DNA of 64,000 nucleotides from the NCBI RefSeq assembly GCF_001704295.1, contig NZ_CP012334.1, positions 3,112,084 to 3,176,083 on the forward strand, given 5' to 3'. The translations under genes and the position numbers were made by a program. Every line of letters starts with the position of its first letter. Within the stretch, counting starts at the first letter, position 1. Positions 36,674 through 45,493 of the stretch are shown piece by piece. The notes below the pieces were generated by a model, which worked only from the letters and a program-made list of their open reading frames with translations, did no database searches and was not told the DNA's origin. The stretch comes from Bordetella sp. H567. GTDB taxonomy: Bacteria > Pseudomonadota > Gammaproteobacteria > Burkholderiales > Burkholderiaceae_B.

Positions 36674-37645
36674 ATGATCCACCGCACGCTGAAGTCCCTG
36701 TTGATGTTAACGGCGCTATGGGCCGCGCTGTGCGCGGCGCCGGCTCATGCGGCCGATGCCTGGCCGGCCCGGCCGATACGCATGATCGTGCCTTTCGCGC
36801 CGGGCGGCAGCAACGACGTCATCGCCCGCAAGCTGGCGGAACGCCTGACCGCCCTGCTCGGACAATCCGTCGTGGTGGAAAACCGCGGCGGCGCCGGGGG
36901 CGTGATCGGTGCGAATGCCGTCGCCACGGCCGCGCCGGACGGCTATACCTTCCTGTTCGTGTCGGGCTCGCTGGCCACGACCGCGGCGGTGCAGAACACG
37001 CCCTACGATCCGCTGACCGCATACACTCCGGTATCGCGCGTGGCCACGGCGCCGTTCGTGGTGCTGACCCGCGCGGGCTTCCCCGCCACCACCCTGCCCG
37101 ACCTGATTGCCTATGCCAAGGCCAATCCCGGCAAGATCAACTATGGCAGTGCCGGCCTGGGCGACAGCACGCAGCTGGCCACGGAACTGCTTTCCAACAT
37201 CGCCGGCATCAAGATGCAGGCCGTGGGCTACAACGGCATCGCGCCCGCGCAGATGGACCTGCTGGCCGGCCGGCTGGACCTCATCATCACCACCATCGCC
37301 GCGATCCGCGGCACGGCCTCGGAAAAACTGCCGAAGCTGGCCTTCACCACCGCACAGCGCGATCCTGAATTTCCCGACGTTCCGACCGCCAGGGAGGCCG
37401 GCCTGGATTATGTGGTCGACGTCTGGTGGGGTGTGTTCGCGCCGCGCAACTTGCCCGCCACTATACTCACCCGCATGAATGGCGCCATCGCGCAGGTCAC
37501 CGCGGAGCCCGGTGTCGCGGCGTTCCTGAAGACGTCGGGCGCGCAAGCCACGCCGTCGTCACCGCAGGCACTGCAGGAAACCCTGGCGCGCGACCTCGCG
37601 CGCTGGACCGAGACCGCACGGCGCGCCGGCATACGCCAGAACTGA
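36674..37645 (+). CDS. Bug-type tripartite tricarboxylate transporter receptor
   Basis: Periplasmic binding protein of 323 residues. The signal peptide ends after residue 26 (PAHA), then the family opening WPARPIRMIVPFAPGGSNDVIAR. Other markers are VENRGGAGGVIGA, the GYTFLFVSG strand and NYGSAGLGDSTQL. Bug proteins are greatly expanded in Bordetella and bind carboxylates and amides, often without adjacent TctA/B membrane genes, as here. It leads the Bug-amidase-GntR set, so its ligand may be the amidase substrate. Confidence 0.93.
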   Translation: MIHRTLKSLLMLTALWAALCAAPAHAADAWPARPIRMIVPFAPGGSNDVIARKLAERLTALLGQSVVVENRGGAGGVIGANAVATAAPDGYTFLFVSGSLATTAAVQNTPYDPLTAYTPVSRVATAPFVVLTRAGFPATTLPDLIAYAKANPGKINYGSAGLGDSTQLATELLSNIAGIKMQAVGYNGIAPAQMDLLAGRLDLIITTIAAIRGTASEKLPKLAFTTAQRDPEFPDVPTAREAGLDYVVDVWWGVFAPRNLPATILTRMNGAIAQVTAEPGVAAFLKTSGAQATPSSPQALQETLARDLARWTETARRAGIRQN

Positions 37646-37690
37646 ACCACGGCCGGAACGGAACACCCGCGAGCACACCTTTTCCAACCC

Positions 37691-39316
37691 ATGAAGCCAC
37701 ACGACCCAGCAGCCGGCGACGGCTTGCCCGAACTGCGATCCGCCATCGAAGCGATGACGCCACGCCTGCACGGCATGGTGTCGCGCACGGACGCCGGACA
37801 GGTGGCGGCGGAAGTATTGCGCCTGAACGACGCCGTGCGCGCCGGTGTGCAGGGCCGCATCGTCCCGGGCAGCCATCCGCAGGACCATCCGCGGCTGATG
37901 GCGCGCACGCGCGATGCCCTGCCTGTTGGCGGCCCGCTTCCCACGCCGGCGCAAGGCTCGCTGGCGCAGGCTTCCGCCATGATCCAGGCCGGCGTGGTCA
38001 GCGCGGAAACGCTGACGCAGCAAGCACTGGCGCGGGCCGCCGAAGTGCAGCCCACGCTGAACCCGTTCATCGCCATCTGGGGCGAGCGTGCGCTGGAGCA
38101 AGCCCGCGAGCGCGACCGCGAGCTGGCGCAAGGCCGCTGGCGCGGTCCGCTGCACGGCATCCCGCTGGCGCACAAGGATTGCTTCACGCGCGCCGGCCTG
38201 CCCATGACGGTCGGCTCGAAGGTCTTTCCGGATACGCCTGGCGATGCCGATGCGGCGGTGCTCCAGCGGCTGCAGGCCGCGGGCGCGATCGACCTGGGGC
38301 CGCTCAATTTGAGCGAGATGGTATCGGGACCGACGGGACAGAATCCGCATTGGGGCGACTGCTGCAATGCCCACGATCCGTCGCGCGTCGCGGGCGGCTC
38401 GTCCAGCGGCTCGGCCGTGGCCGTGGCGGCCGGCGTGGTATTCGGATCGCTGGGCTCGGACACCGGCGGGTCGATCCGCCTGCCCGCCTCGATGAACGGC
38501 GTGTACGGGCTCAAGACCACTTACGGGCTGGTGTCGCGCACCGGTTGCTTTCCGCGCGCATGGTCCCTGGACTGCATCGGTCCGCTGGCGTGCAACGCGC
38601 TGGACTGTGCCCTGATCCTGCAGGCGGTAGCCGGCCATGACGAAGACGATCCGTCCAGCCTGCGCGTGGATGTGCCTGGCTACGCCGCGATGGTCGCCGG
38701 CGGGGCCCCCGATACGCGCGTGGCGCTGCTGGAAGGGCTGGACCCTTACGACGACGCGATCGCATCCGCGCTGCACGCCTATATGGCGCACGCGGCGGCC
38801 GTCTTCGGCCCCACGGGACCTGCCCGCTTCGCCGACCTGCCAGCCTGCTACGCGATGGGCGACGTGATCGCCAAGGTCGAAGGCGCAGCCACGCATGGCG
38901 AATGGATGCGCCGGACGCCGCAACGCTATTCCCAGGCGGTTTATTCGCGCACCGAACCAGGCCTGCACATCCCGGCCGTGCGTTACGCCGAAGCGCTGCT
39001 GGCGCGCGCGAAGCTGCTGCAAGCGTGGCTGTCCGGCCCCATGGCGCAGGCCGACGTGCTGGTCTGCCCGACAGTGCCTATCCCGGTGCCGACCCGCGCC
39101 GAAGCCGATATGGAAGGCAAGGGACGCGTGTTCGGCGTGGTGGCGGCCATCACGCGGCTGACGCGTGCATTCAATTATCTGGGGCTGCCGGTGTTGAGCG
39201 TGCCGATCGGCAGGGACGGCAACGGCATGCCCATCGGCGCGCAGCTGATCGGCCGGCCTTTATCGGAGGCTCGGCTGCTGGCCGTGGCCCACGCGTTGGC
39301 GGGAGCCCAGGCATGA
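37691..39316 (+). CDS. amidase (amidase-signature family)
   Basis: Hydrolase of 541 residues. The Ser-cisSer-Lys triad is visible: Lys 162 (GIPLAHKDCF), cis-Ser near 238 (GGSSSGS) and nucleophile Ser 261 (GSDTGGSIR). The signature domain starts near residue 90; an 85-residue N-terminal extension (helical, with PGSHPQDHPRLM) precedes it and I do not recognise it. Hydrolyses an amide to acid and ammonia; substrate unknown. Its stop overlaps the GntR start as ATGA. Confidence 0.92.
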   Translation: MKPHDPAAGDGLPELRSAIEAMTPRLHGMVSRTDAGQVAAEVLRLNDAVRAGVQGRIVPGSHPQDHPRLMARTRDALPVGGPLPTPAQGSLAQASAMIQAGVVSAETLTQQALARAAEVQPTLNPFIAIWGERALEQARERDRELAQGRWRGPLHGIPLAHKDCFTRAGLPMTVGSKVFPDTPGDADAAVLQRLQAAGAIDLGPLNLSEMVSGPTGQNPHWGDCCNAHDPSRVAGGSSSGSAVAVAAGVVFGSLGSDTGGSIRLPASMNGVYGLKTTYGLVSRTGCFPRAWSLDCIGPLACNALDCALILQAVAGHDEDDPSSLRVDVPGYAAMVAGGAPDTRVALLEGLDPYDDAIASALHAYMAHAAAVFGPTGPARFADLPACYAMGDVIAKVEGAATHGEWMRRTPQRYSQAVYSRTEPGLHIPAVRYAEALLARAKLLQAWLSGPMAQADVLVCPTVPIPVPTRAEADMEGKGRVFGVVAAITRLTRAFNYLGLPVLSVPIGRDGNGMPIGAQLIGRPLSEARLLAVAHALAGAQA

Positions 39317-39999
39317 GCGACCGGACCCCTGAAACCATCCCCTACTTCCTGCGGGAGAAAATTCGCGCGCTGATCGTCGACGGCACGTTCCAGCCTGGCC
39401 AGCCGCTGCGCGAACAGGACCTGGAACGCCGCTTCGGATCCAGCCGCGGGCCCATCCGCGAAGCGCTGCGCCTGCTCGAGCAGACGGGGCTGGTAACCCA
39501 CATGCAGCGGCGCGGGTTCCGCGTCACGCTCTATGACGACAGGGAGATCCGCGACCAGTATCTGCTGCGGGCGGAGCTGGAAGCCTATGCCATCAAGCAA
39601 CTGGCCGACGCGGGCGACCTGGCGCCCCTGCTGCAGACGCTGAAGGCCTGCCGCGCACAGCTGGAAGCCGCCTACAAGGCGCACGATGCGCGCGCCTATC
39701 TGACGGAAATCCGCCGGTTCTATGACGCCATCGCGGCGTATACCGGCAATCGCCCCTTGTGCAATGCGCTCGCGCGCCTGAACGAAACGGCCGAACCGCT
39801 GCGCTACAACCTGCTGTCGCGGCGCCTGGAGGAAAGCCGTACGCGCCAGTACATGCTGCGCATCATCCAGGCCTTGGAGGCCGGCCGCTACGAGGACGCG
39901 GCCGCGCTCAAGCGCGAACACGTATTGATGAACCTGCCCAGCATTATCGAGGCCTATGCCGCCGCCCGTTACCACGAGCAGCGCTCCGCCGCCGCGTAA
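39313..39999 (+). CDS. GntR family regulator, FCD subfamily, lacking metal ligands
   Basis: Regulator of 228 residues. The winged helix covers residues 10-75 (REQDLERRFGSSRGPIREALRLL) and an FCD helical domain fills the rest. FCD sensors usually bind metal through three His; here the first is Tyr 137 (RRFYDAI in place of FHxxI) and the second Tyr 180 (RQYMLRI), with only His 203 kept, so carboxylate sensing through metal seems unlikely. ATGA overlap with the amidase. Candidate operators lie at 36581-36604 and 45422-45434. Confidence 0.92.
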   Translation: MSDRTPETIPYFLREKIRALIVDGTFQPGQPLREQDLERRFGSSRGPIREALRLLEQTGLVTHMQRRGFRVTLYDDREIRDQYLLRAELEAYAIKQLADAGDLAPLLQTLKACRAQLEAAYKAHDARAYLTEIRRFYDAIAAYTGNRPLCNALARLNETAEPLRYNLLSRRLEESRTRQYMLRIIQALEAGRYEDAAALKREHVLMNLPSIIEAYAAARYHEQRSAAA

Positions 40000-40011
40000 G
40001 GCATCGACGAC

Positions 40012-40845
40012 TCAGGCGTAGCCGTAGAGTTCGCGCGGGTTGTCGGCCAGGATGCGGTTGCGCACGGCTTCGTCCGGCTCCCACCGCGCCAGCAAGGCCA
40101 GCAACTGCACCGTGTCCGGCGTTTTGTGCGCGCGCTCGGTGACGTGCGGCCAGTCGCTCCCCCAGACCAGCCGCTGCGGCACCGCCCGCACGAAGGCTTG
40201 CGCGACCGCGGTGGCGTCGGGATAGTCGGGACCGCCCTGCAGCGTATTCAGGTAGGCGCCGGACAGCTTGACCCAGCAATCGCCGCGATCGATCAGGTCG
40301 CGCACGATGCCCCATGCCGGATGCCGTACGCCCAGTCCCGGCGGCAGGCGCGCCATATGGTCAAACACGATGGGACAGGGCAGGCGCGACAGCATGTCCG
40401 CGTGCGCAACGATCTGATCGCCCGACATGTGCAGCTGCGCGTGCCATCCCAGGCCGGCGATGCGCCGGGCCAGGACTTCGATCATGTCGACCGTCATCAC
40501 CGTATCGCCAGGATTCCACACGCTGAAGCGCAAGCCCCGCACGCCGCCCGCGTGCAGCATGCGCAACGTGGCGTCATCCACATCGGGCGGCACGACCGCG
40601 ATGCCGCGTGCCTGCCCTTCGAATTGCGCCACGGCGTCCAGCAGGCAGGCGTTGTCGGTGCCGTAGCGCTTGGCCTGCACGATCACGGCCCGCCGCGTGC
40701 CCATGCGCCGGGCGACCGCGCGGTATTCGCCTGCCGTGCCGCCTTCGAAGGGCGCACCGTTGCCGGGCTGCTCGGCGAAGCGCGGATCGAAGATATGCAG
40801 ATGGCAATCGCAGGCGTCGGGCGGAAGATCGAAGGTCAGGTTCAT
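40012..40845 (-). CDS. amidohydrolase related to 2-pyrone-4,6-dicarboxylate hydrolase
   Basis: TIM-barrel hydrolase of 277 residues. It starts LPPDACDCHLHIFDPRF with the HxH pair and contains MLHAGGVRGLRFSVWNPGD, PIVFDHMARLPP and WGSDWPHV, as in LigI-type lactonases. Probable reaction: hydrolysis of a lactone or cyclic intermediate. It is the last gene of a minus-strand set with cyclase, MFS carrier, isochorismatase-like amidase and CoA-transferase. Confidence 0.87.
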   Translation of the reverse strand: MNLTFDLPPDACDCHLHIFDPRFAEQPGNGAPFEGGTAGEYRAVARRMGTRRAVIVQAKRYGTDNACLLDAVAQFEGQARGIAVVPPDVDDATLRMLHAGGVRGLRFSVWNPGDTVMTVDMIEVLARRIAGLGWHAQLHMSGDQIVAHADMLSRLPCPIVFDHMARLPPGLGVRHPAWGIVRDLIDRGDCWVKLSGAYLNTLQGGPDYPDATAVAQAFVRAVPQRLVWGSDWPHVTERAHKTPDTVQLLALLARWEPDEAVRNRILADNPRELYGYA

Positions 40846-40866
40846 CGCGTTTTTCCGTCGGGAGGA

Positions 40867-41841
40867 TCAGCGGATCGCCATGGCATTGGCCGGCGAGCCG
40901 ACGCCGCCACGCAGGTTCAGCGGCGACGAGACGAAGAAATAGTCGTGCTGGCCGTGCCGCTGCGCGTCCTCGGCCAATGCGTCCAGGTCGAACATTTCAC
41001 CCAGCAGCAATCCCAGCCTGGCGATCGCCAGGTGCAGGCTGGGCCGGCCTTCGGACAGCGGCCAGCATTCGACGGTGACGCCGTCGGACGCCACGCCGGC
41101 GACGCGGTGGTCCCACAGGAATTCCCACATATCCACGCCGCCGGACAGGCCGGAGTAATCGCGGCCGGAAAAGAGCGCGGCGCGTTCGGTATCGTCCCGG
41201 GCCTCGCGGAACGCCTGTACCCAGCCGGTGCGCACCAGCAGCAGATCGCCCCGCCGCAGGGGCGTTCCCTGCTGCCGCAGGCAGTCATGAAGGTCGTCGG
41301 CGCTGGCCGCCAGGCTGCCGCAGGGATGCCACGGCCTGCCGGTCCGCGCGAAATGGCGCGGCAGGTCAACCAACACCGCGCGCGTGGCGATGCCGAAGCG
41401 CGCCAGGTGCTCGATGCCATTGCGGGTGCCTTCGCGCTGCGTGACGTCGCCATCCTGCGCGCCGTTGTAGAAGCCGCGCAGCGGGTCGGCGATATGCGTC
41501 AGGCCATCCCATTGCGTGGACGATTGCGGATAGAAGTCGTCGACCTTGTCGTCGCGCACGACCAGGCCGGCGTAATCCAGCTTGAACAGGGTCTGGCGGG
41601 GTGGCCGACGGATGTTGTGCCGGGCCTGCCCTATCATTCCCAGCGGCATGTGCAGGGGCAGGTTCAGGTTGAAGCGCAGCCCCGCGCGTATCAACCCAGC
41701 CGCGGCGGCGACGGTGTCCGGGGTGATGTTGTTGAGCGTACCAAGCTGGTCGCCCATGCCCCAGACGCCCCAGCACAAGGGCAGGCCCGAGGCATCGGGC
41801 CGCGGCAGATCGGCGTAGGCCGGCAACGGCATCGTGTCCAT
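40867..41841 (-). CDS. cyclase family protein (kynurenine-formamidase-like)
   Basis: Metal-dependent hydrolase of 324 residues. The motif TQWDGLTH with the following HIADP replaces the classical HxGTHxDxPxH but fits the long cyclase-family branch; LVRTGW and SGGVDMWEFLWDH are also typical. Start ATG 41841 lies 8 bases after the MFS gene. It may open an amide or lactone ring in the pathway. The exact reaction cannot be read from sequence. Confidence 0.82.
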   Translation of the reverse strand: MDTMPLPAYADLPRPDASGLPLCWGVWGMGDQLGTLNNITPDTVAAAAGLIRAGLRFNLNLPLHMPLGMIGQARHNIRRPPRQTLFKLDYAGLVVRDDKVDDFYPQSSTQWDGLTHIADPLRGFYNGAQDGDVTQREGTRNGIEHLARFGIATRAVLVDLPRHFARTGRPWHPCGSLAASADDLHDCLRQQGTPLRRGDLLLVRTGWVQAFREARDDTERAALFSGRDYSGLSGGVDMWEFLWDHRVAGVASDGVTVECWPLSEGRPSLHLAIARLGLLLGEMFDLDALAEDAQRHGQHDYFFVSSPLNLRGGVGSPANAMAIR

Positions 41842-41849
41842 CCCTGCCC

Positions 41850-43127
41850 TCAACTGATGCGCTGGCCCTTGGTTTCCGGGGAGATCAGCACCACCGTCCA
41901 CGCAAGGAAGAACGCCACCACGGTGGTCAGCATGCCGGTCTTGAAGCCGGACGCGGACGTCGCCAGGGCGCCGATCAGATAAGGCGCCATCATGCCGCCG
42001 ATGCGGCCGCCGTTGTAGGCCAGGCCCATCGCGAAGCCGCGCGCCGCAGTCCTGGGCACCAGTTCGGCCGCGAAGGGCCCCATGCCGGCGAACAGACCCG
42101 TGATTCCCAACCCGGTAAAGAAGCTGGCGACCATCAGTACGCGTTCCTGCTCCACCGTGACGAAGCCGATGACGGCGATCGCGCCGATCAGCAGATAGAT
42201 CGAGAACGTGGCCTTGCGGCCGATGCGGTCGACCAGCGAGGCGAAGACCAGGAAGCCGATCAGCGATCCCAGCTGCTGCGCCAGCGTAAAGCCCAGGCTA
42301 TGCACGAAATTGAAGTGCTTGACCGTGACGAGGAAGGTAGGCGTCCACGTGAACACCGCCCAATACACATACTGGACGAAGAAGATGAAGCCGAAGGCCT
42401 TGGCCAGGCCCTTGGCATTTTCCGGCCGGCGCAGGTCGGCCAGGCTGCCGCGTGGCTCTCCCGTCTTCACCCGCGCCAGCCACACCGGCGATTCGGGCGT
42501 GCGCCGCGCGACGGGGTACAGGATGACGATGGGCAGCAGGCCGATGGCGTAGACCCAGCGCCAGCCGCCGCCGTCCAGCCCGCCGGTGGCGTTGCCGACC
42601 AGGGCCACGATGCCGATCGCCAATAGCGAGCCCAGGGGCAGGCCCAGCTGCATCAGCGCACCGCCCTTGCCGCGGTGTTCGGGCTTCCAGGTTTCTGCCA
42701 CCAGCGCCGCACCGGCGGTCCATGCGCCGCCCATGCCCAAGCCGGCCAATACGCGCGTCGCGGCGACCATCACGGCGCCCGTGGCCAGCGCCGTGGCGCC
42801 GGAGAAAACCGAATAGACGAGGATGGTCAGGGTCAATGTCCTGACGCGGCCGTAGCGATCCGCGACCCACCCGAAGGCAATGCCGCCGATGATCTGCCCC
42901 AGCGCGGACAGGCTGCCGATCAGGCCGGCCTGCGCCTTGGTCAAATCGAAATAGGCGATGAAGGCCGGCACCGTCAGCGAGAGGATGAAGATCTCGTAGA
43001 CCTCGAACAGCCAACCCAGCCCCGACAGCGTGAGCACGCGCCAGGCGTCGCGCGAGACGTCCCTGTACCAGGCACGCGGGCGCGCGGCCTGGGCCGCACC
43101 GGACGGTGGTGATGTGTGATCCGACAT
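41850..43127 (-). CDS. MFS transporter, aromatic/carboxylic acid symporter type
   Basis: Twelve-helix carrier of 425 residues. The loop 2-3 motif GWVADRYGRVRTL and the opening GWLFEVYEIFILSLTVPAF resemble the AAHS/SHS acid:proton symporters. It is probably the uptake system for the substrate of this cluster. The frame open to 43259 is longer, but ATG 43127, with GGAGAGCG just upstream, starts the typical hydrophilic N-terminus. Confidence 0.88.
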   Translation of the reverse strand: MSDHTSPPSGAAQAARPRAWYRDVSRDAWRVLTLSGLGWLFEVYEIFILSLTVPAFIAYFDLTKAQAGLIGSLSALGQIIGGIAFGWVADRYGRVRTLTLTILVYSVFSGATALATGAVMVAATRVLAGLGMGGAWTAGAALVAETWKPEHRGKGGALMQLGLPLGSLLAIGIVALVGNATGGLDGGGWRWVYAIGLLPIVILYPVARRTPESPVWLARVKTGEPRGSLADLRRPENAKGLAKAFGFIFFVQYVYWAVFTWTPTFLVTVKHFNFVHSLGFTLAQQLGSLIGFLVFASLVDRIGRKATFSIYLLIGAIAVIGFVTVEQERVLMVASFFTGLGITGLFAGMGPFAAELVPRTAARGFAMGLAYNGGRIGGMMAPYLIGALATSASGFKTGMLTTVVAFFLAWTVVLISPETKGQRIS

Positions 43128-43281
43128 GATCGCTCTCCTCCTTGCCTCGTTATATTCGTGGCCGCCGTGAACGTCCGCCGCGGGCGCGCCGTGCGTACCC
43201 GCCTGCCGCCACGCGACATCCTCGCCCAAGGGAGGGATCGCGCCCCCGGGCCCGCTCATCGCGGGACGCGCGCAGATCCAC

Positions 43282-44001
43282 TCAACCGCTGTCCTGTGCG
43301 CCGAAATCCATGCGCTGCGCTTCGGGCAGGCGCAGATAGTCCAGCACCTGGGCCATGGGCACGACGTCCGCGAACTGCCGGTTCATGTCGAACAAGCTGA
43401 TGGCGTGCGAAATGGGGATGCGGTCGAACACGCATTCCTGCGGCACGATGGTGCGGAAGTTGTATGAAGCGGAATCGAATACCGTGGCGCGAATACAGTT
43501 GCTGGTCGCGCCGCCCATGACGATGACGGTGTCAACGCCGCGGTCGACCAGGTACCCCAGCAGCGGCGTGCCATGAAAGCCGCTGGGCTTTTTCTTGACG
43601 AACACCACGTCGCCGGCGGCCGGACGCAGCCCGTCCACCAGTTCGGCGCCCAGGGTGCCCGCCAGGCACCAACGCTCGCTGTCCAGCAGCCCGCGCTTGC
43701 GCCGGTAGCCACCGATATCGCTACCGTCGCGCTCCACCTCGAAACGCGTGAAGAAGCACGGTACCCCGGCCTGCTGCGCCGCCCCGACCACCTGGGCGAT
43801 GGCAGCCACGGAGGCACGGCCCACGTCGCCGCAGCTGGACGGCCAGTCCGCGTCCTCGCCCAGCGCGCCGACCATGTACTTCTGCGCATCGATGACCACC
43901 AGCGCGGGGCGCCGGCCAAAGCCCATGCGCCTGCCGAAGCCCCCGCGCCGCAGTACCGCCGCGTCCTGCTCGGACAGATAGGATTCCCAAAGCGCCGTCA
44001 T
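43282..44001 (-). CDS. isochorismatase-family amidohydrolase
   Basis: Cysteine hydrolase of 239 residues, related to N-carbamoylsarcosine amidase and maleamate amidase. The triad is Asp 38 (VVIDAQKYM), Lys 138 (KKKPSGF) and Cys 169 (GGATSNCIRATVFDS). Likely cleaves an amide to acid and ammonia. It lies between the MFS carrier and the CoA-transferase on the same strand. An isochorismatase role is excluded by context. Confidence 0.9.
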   Translation of the reverse strand: MTALWESYLSEQDAAVLRRGGFGRRMGFGRRPALVVIDAQKYMVGALGEDADWPSSCGDVGRASVAAIAQVVGAAQQAGVPCFFTRFEVERDGSDIGGYRRKRGLLDSERWCLAGTLGAELVDGLRPAAGDVVFVKKKPSGFHGTPLLGYLVDRGVDTVIVMGGATSNCIRATVFDSASYNFRTIVPQECVFDRIPISHAISLFDMNRQFADVVPMAQVLDYLRLPEAQRMDFGAQDSG

Positions 44002-44106
44002 GCTGCCCGCCTTTGCGTGAGTCGCAGTATCGATGGGTAGGAAGCGCCGCCCTGGAAATCCGCTTCGGGGGAAGCGCGGTGTATATCGCCTGGATGAACG
44101 TGGCTG

Positions 44107-45348
44107 TCAGGGCAGGACGCCCGCGCTGCGCAGGCTGTGCAGTTCCGCGTCGGCCCAGCCGTTGTCGCGCAGGACCTGTTCCGTATGCTCGCCCAGCGTG
44201 GGCGCCGCGCGTGGCGCCGCCACCGGCGATTCGCCGAACCGCACCGGCCGCGCCAGGCCCCGGTAGCTGCCGACCACGGGATGCTCGTAGGTATGCAGCA
44301 TGTCCTGCGACAGCACCTGCGGGTGGTCGAACATGTCCTCGATGGGACGCGCCGGCGCGCACGGCACGCGCACGCCGAAGATTTCTTCCCATTCCCGCGC
44401 GGTATGGGCGCGCAGCGCCTGCCGCAGCCGGGGCACGATCTCGTCCGCATGTTCGGCGCGCTTGCGCACGCTGTCGTAGCGCGGGTCCTGGGCCATATCG
44501 GGCAAGCCCACGAGTTCGCACAGCGCTTCCCAGAAGTGCGGCGTATTGGCCGACAGGTAGATGCTGCCTTCGCGCGTGGGATGCAGGCCGGTAATGCCGC
44601 CCGAACGCATGTCTCGCCATACGTCGCGCGGTTCGTTTTCCGCCCAGATGAAGCGGGCCGACTGCATCGCCAGCGCGCTGCCCAACAGCGACACGCCGAC
44701 ATACGATCCCTGCCCCGTGCGCTCGCGCTGGTACAGCGCGGACGATACGCTGCCCGCCAGGAGCGCGGCCGCGTAGTAGTCCACCACGGAGCCGTAGACG
44801 ATTTCGGCATCCCCGGGTGCGCCCTGGAAGGTGCAGATGCCCGTCATGGTCTGGAGCACCTGGTCGTAGCCCGCGCTGTCCTTCAAGGGGCCGCTATCGC
44901 CGTAGCCGGTCAAGGCACAGTAGACCAGGCGCGGGTTGCGCGCGCGCAGCGTGTCGTAGTCGATACCCAGACGGGGCGGTACGGCGGGGCGAAAGTTATG
45001 CACCAGGACGTCGGCCTGCTCCACCAGCCGCAGCAGCACGTCCTTGGCCGCGGGGTTTTTCAAGTCCAGCTGGATGCCCAGCTTGCCGCGGTTCACGCCG
45101 AGGAAGGCACGCCCTTCGGCGGCCAGGGTCGACGGATAGTTGCGCAGGTTGTCCCCCTGCGGCGGTTCCACCTTGATGACCTCGGCCCCCTGGTCGGCCA
45201 GCAGCGCGCAGCCATACGGGCCGGCGATATAGCCGCTGAGATCGAGCACCTTGACGCCGGCGAGGGGGCCGCGATACGCGGCCTGGCCTGCCGGATGACC
45301 TGAACCGGAATCAGCTGGAGTCAATCGGACACCTTGATAGTCTGGCAA
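44107..45348 (-). CDS. CaiB/BaiF (type III) CoA-transferase
   Basis: Canonical enzyme of 413 residues: VKVLDLSGYIAGPYGCALLADQGAEVIKVE near residues 32-61, NRGKLGIQLDLKNP, and GYDQVLQTMTG with the catalytic Asp at residue 162. Transfers CoA to an organic acid, probably the product of the amidases in this cluster. The start is uncertain: the longest frame uses TTG 45348 with no clear ribosome-binding site, and a GTG at 45330 is an alternative. It heads the minus-strand operon, behind a GntR-type operator. Confidence 0.92.
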   Translation of the reverse strand: MPDYQGVRLTPADSGSGHPAGQAAYRGPLAGVKVLDLSGYIAGPYGCALLADQGAEVIKVEPPQGDNLRNYPSTLAAEGRAFLGVNRGKLGIQLDLKNPAAKDVLLRLVEQADVLVHNFRPAVPPRLGIDYDTLRARNPRLVYCALTGYGDSGPLKDSAGYDQVLQTMTGICTFQGAPGDAEIVYGSVVDYYAAALLAGSVSSALYQRERTGQGSYVGVSLLGSALAMQSARFIWAENEPRDVWRDMRSGGITGLHPTREGSIYLSANTPHFWEALCELVGLPDMAQDPRYDSVRKRAEHADEIVPRLRQALRAHTAREWEEIFGVRVPCAPARPIEDMFDHPQVLSQDMLHTYEHPVVGSYRGLARPVRFGESPVAAPRAAPTLGEHTEQVLRDNGWADAELHSLRSAGVLP

Positions 45349-45421
45349 CGCGCCGGAATGCGATCGCGCCGGCTCGCCGCTATTGGCCTGCTTCCGGAAA
45401 ATTCTATCGGCCCATTTCCCT

Positions 45422-45439
45422 ATTGTCTACAATTTACAA
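45422..45439. promoter_or_regulatory. GntR-type operator upstream of CoA-transferase operon
   Basis: ATTGTCTACAATT (45422-45434) repeats the core found at 36586-36599 in the opposite orientation, and the right flank TACAA continues the similarity on one side. It lies about 75 bases before the CoA-transferase start, in an AT-rich patch. Confidence 0.6.
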
Positions 45440-45493
45440 AAAACAAATTCCGGCCGGAGCGGTGCGGGCGGCGCGCCCAGGTCGCAGGGGCCG

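Noticed and set aside
40126-41982. 618-codon plus-strand frame opposite the amidohydrolase and cyclase genes
   Set aside because: Shadow frame spanning two real genes; no recognisable motif.
43282-44001. Isochorismatase of siderophore synthesis
   Set aside because: No siderophore genes nearby; sequence and context fit an amide-cleaving branch of the superfamily.
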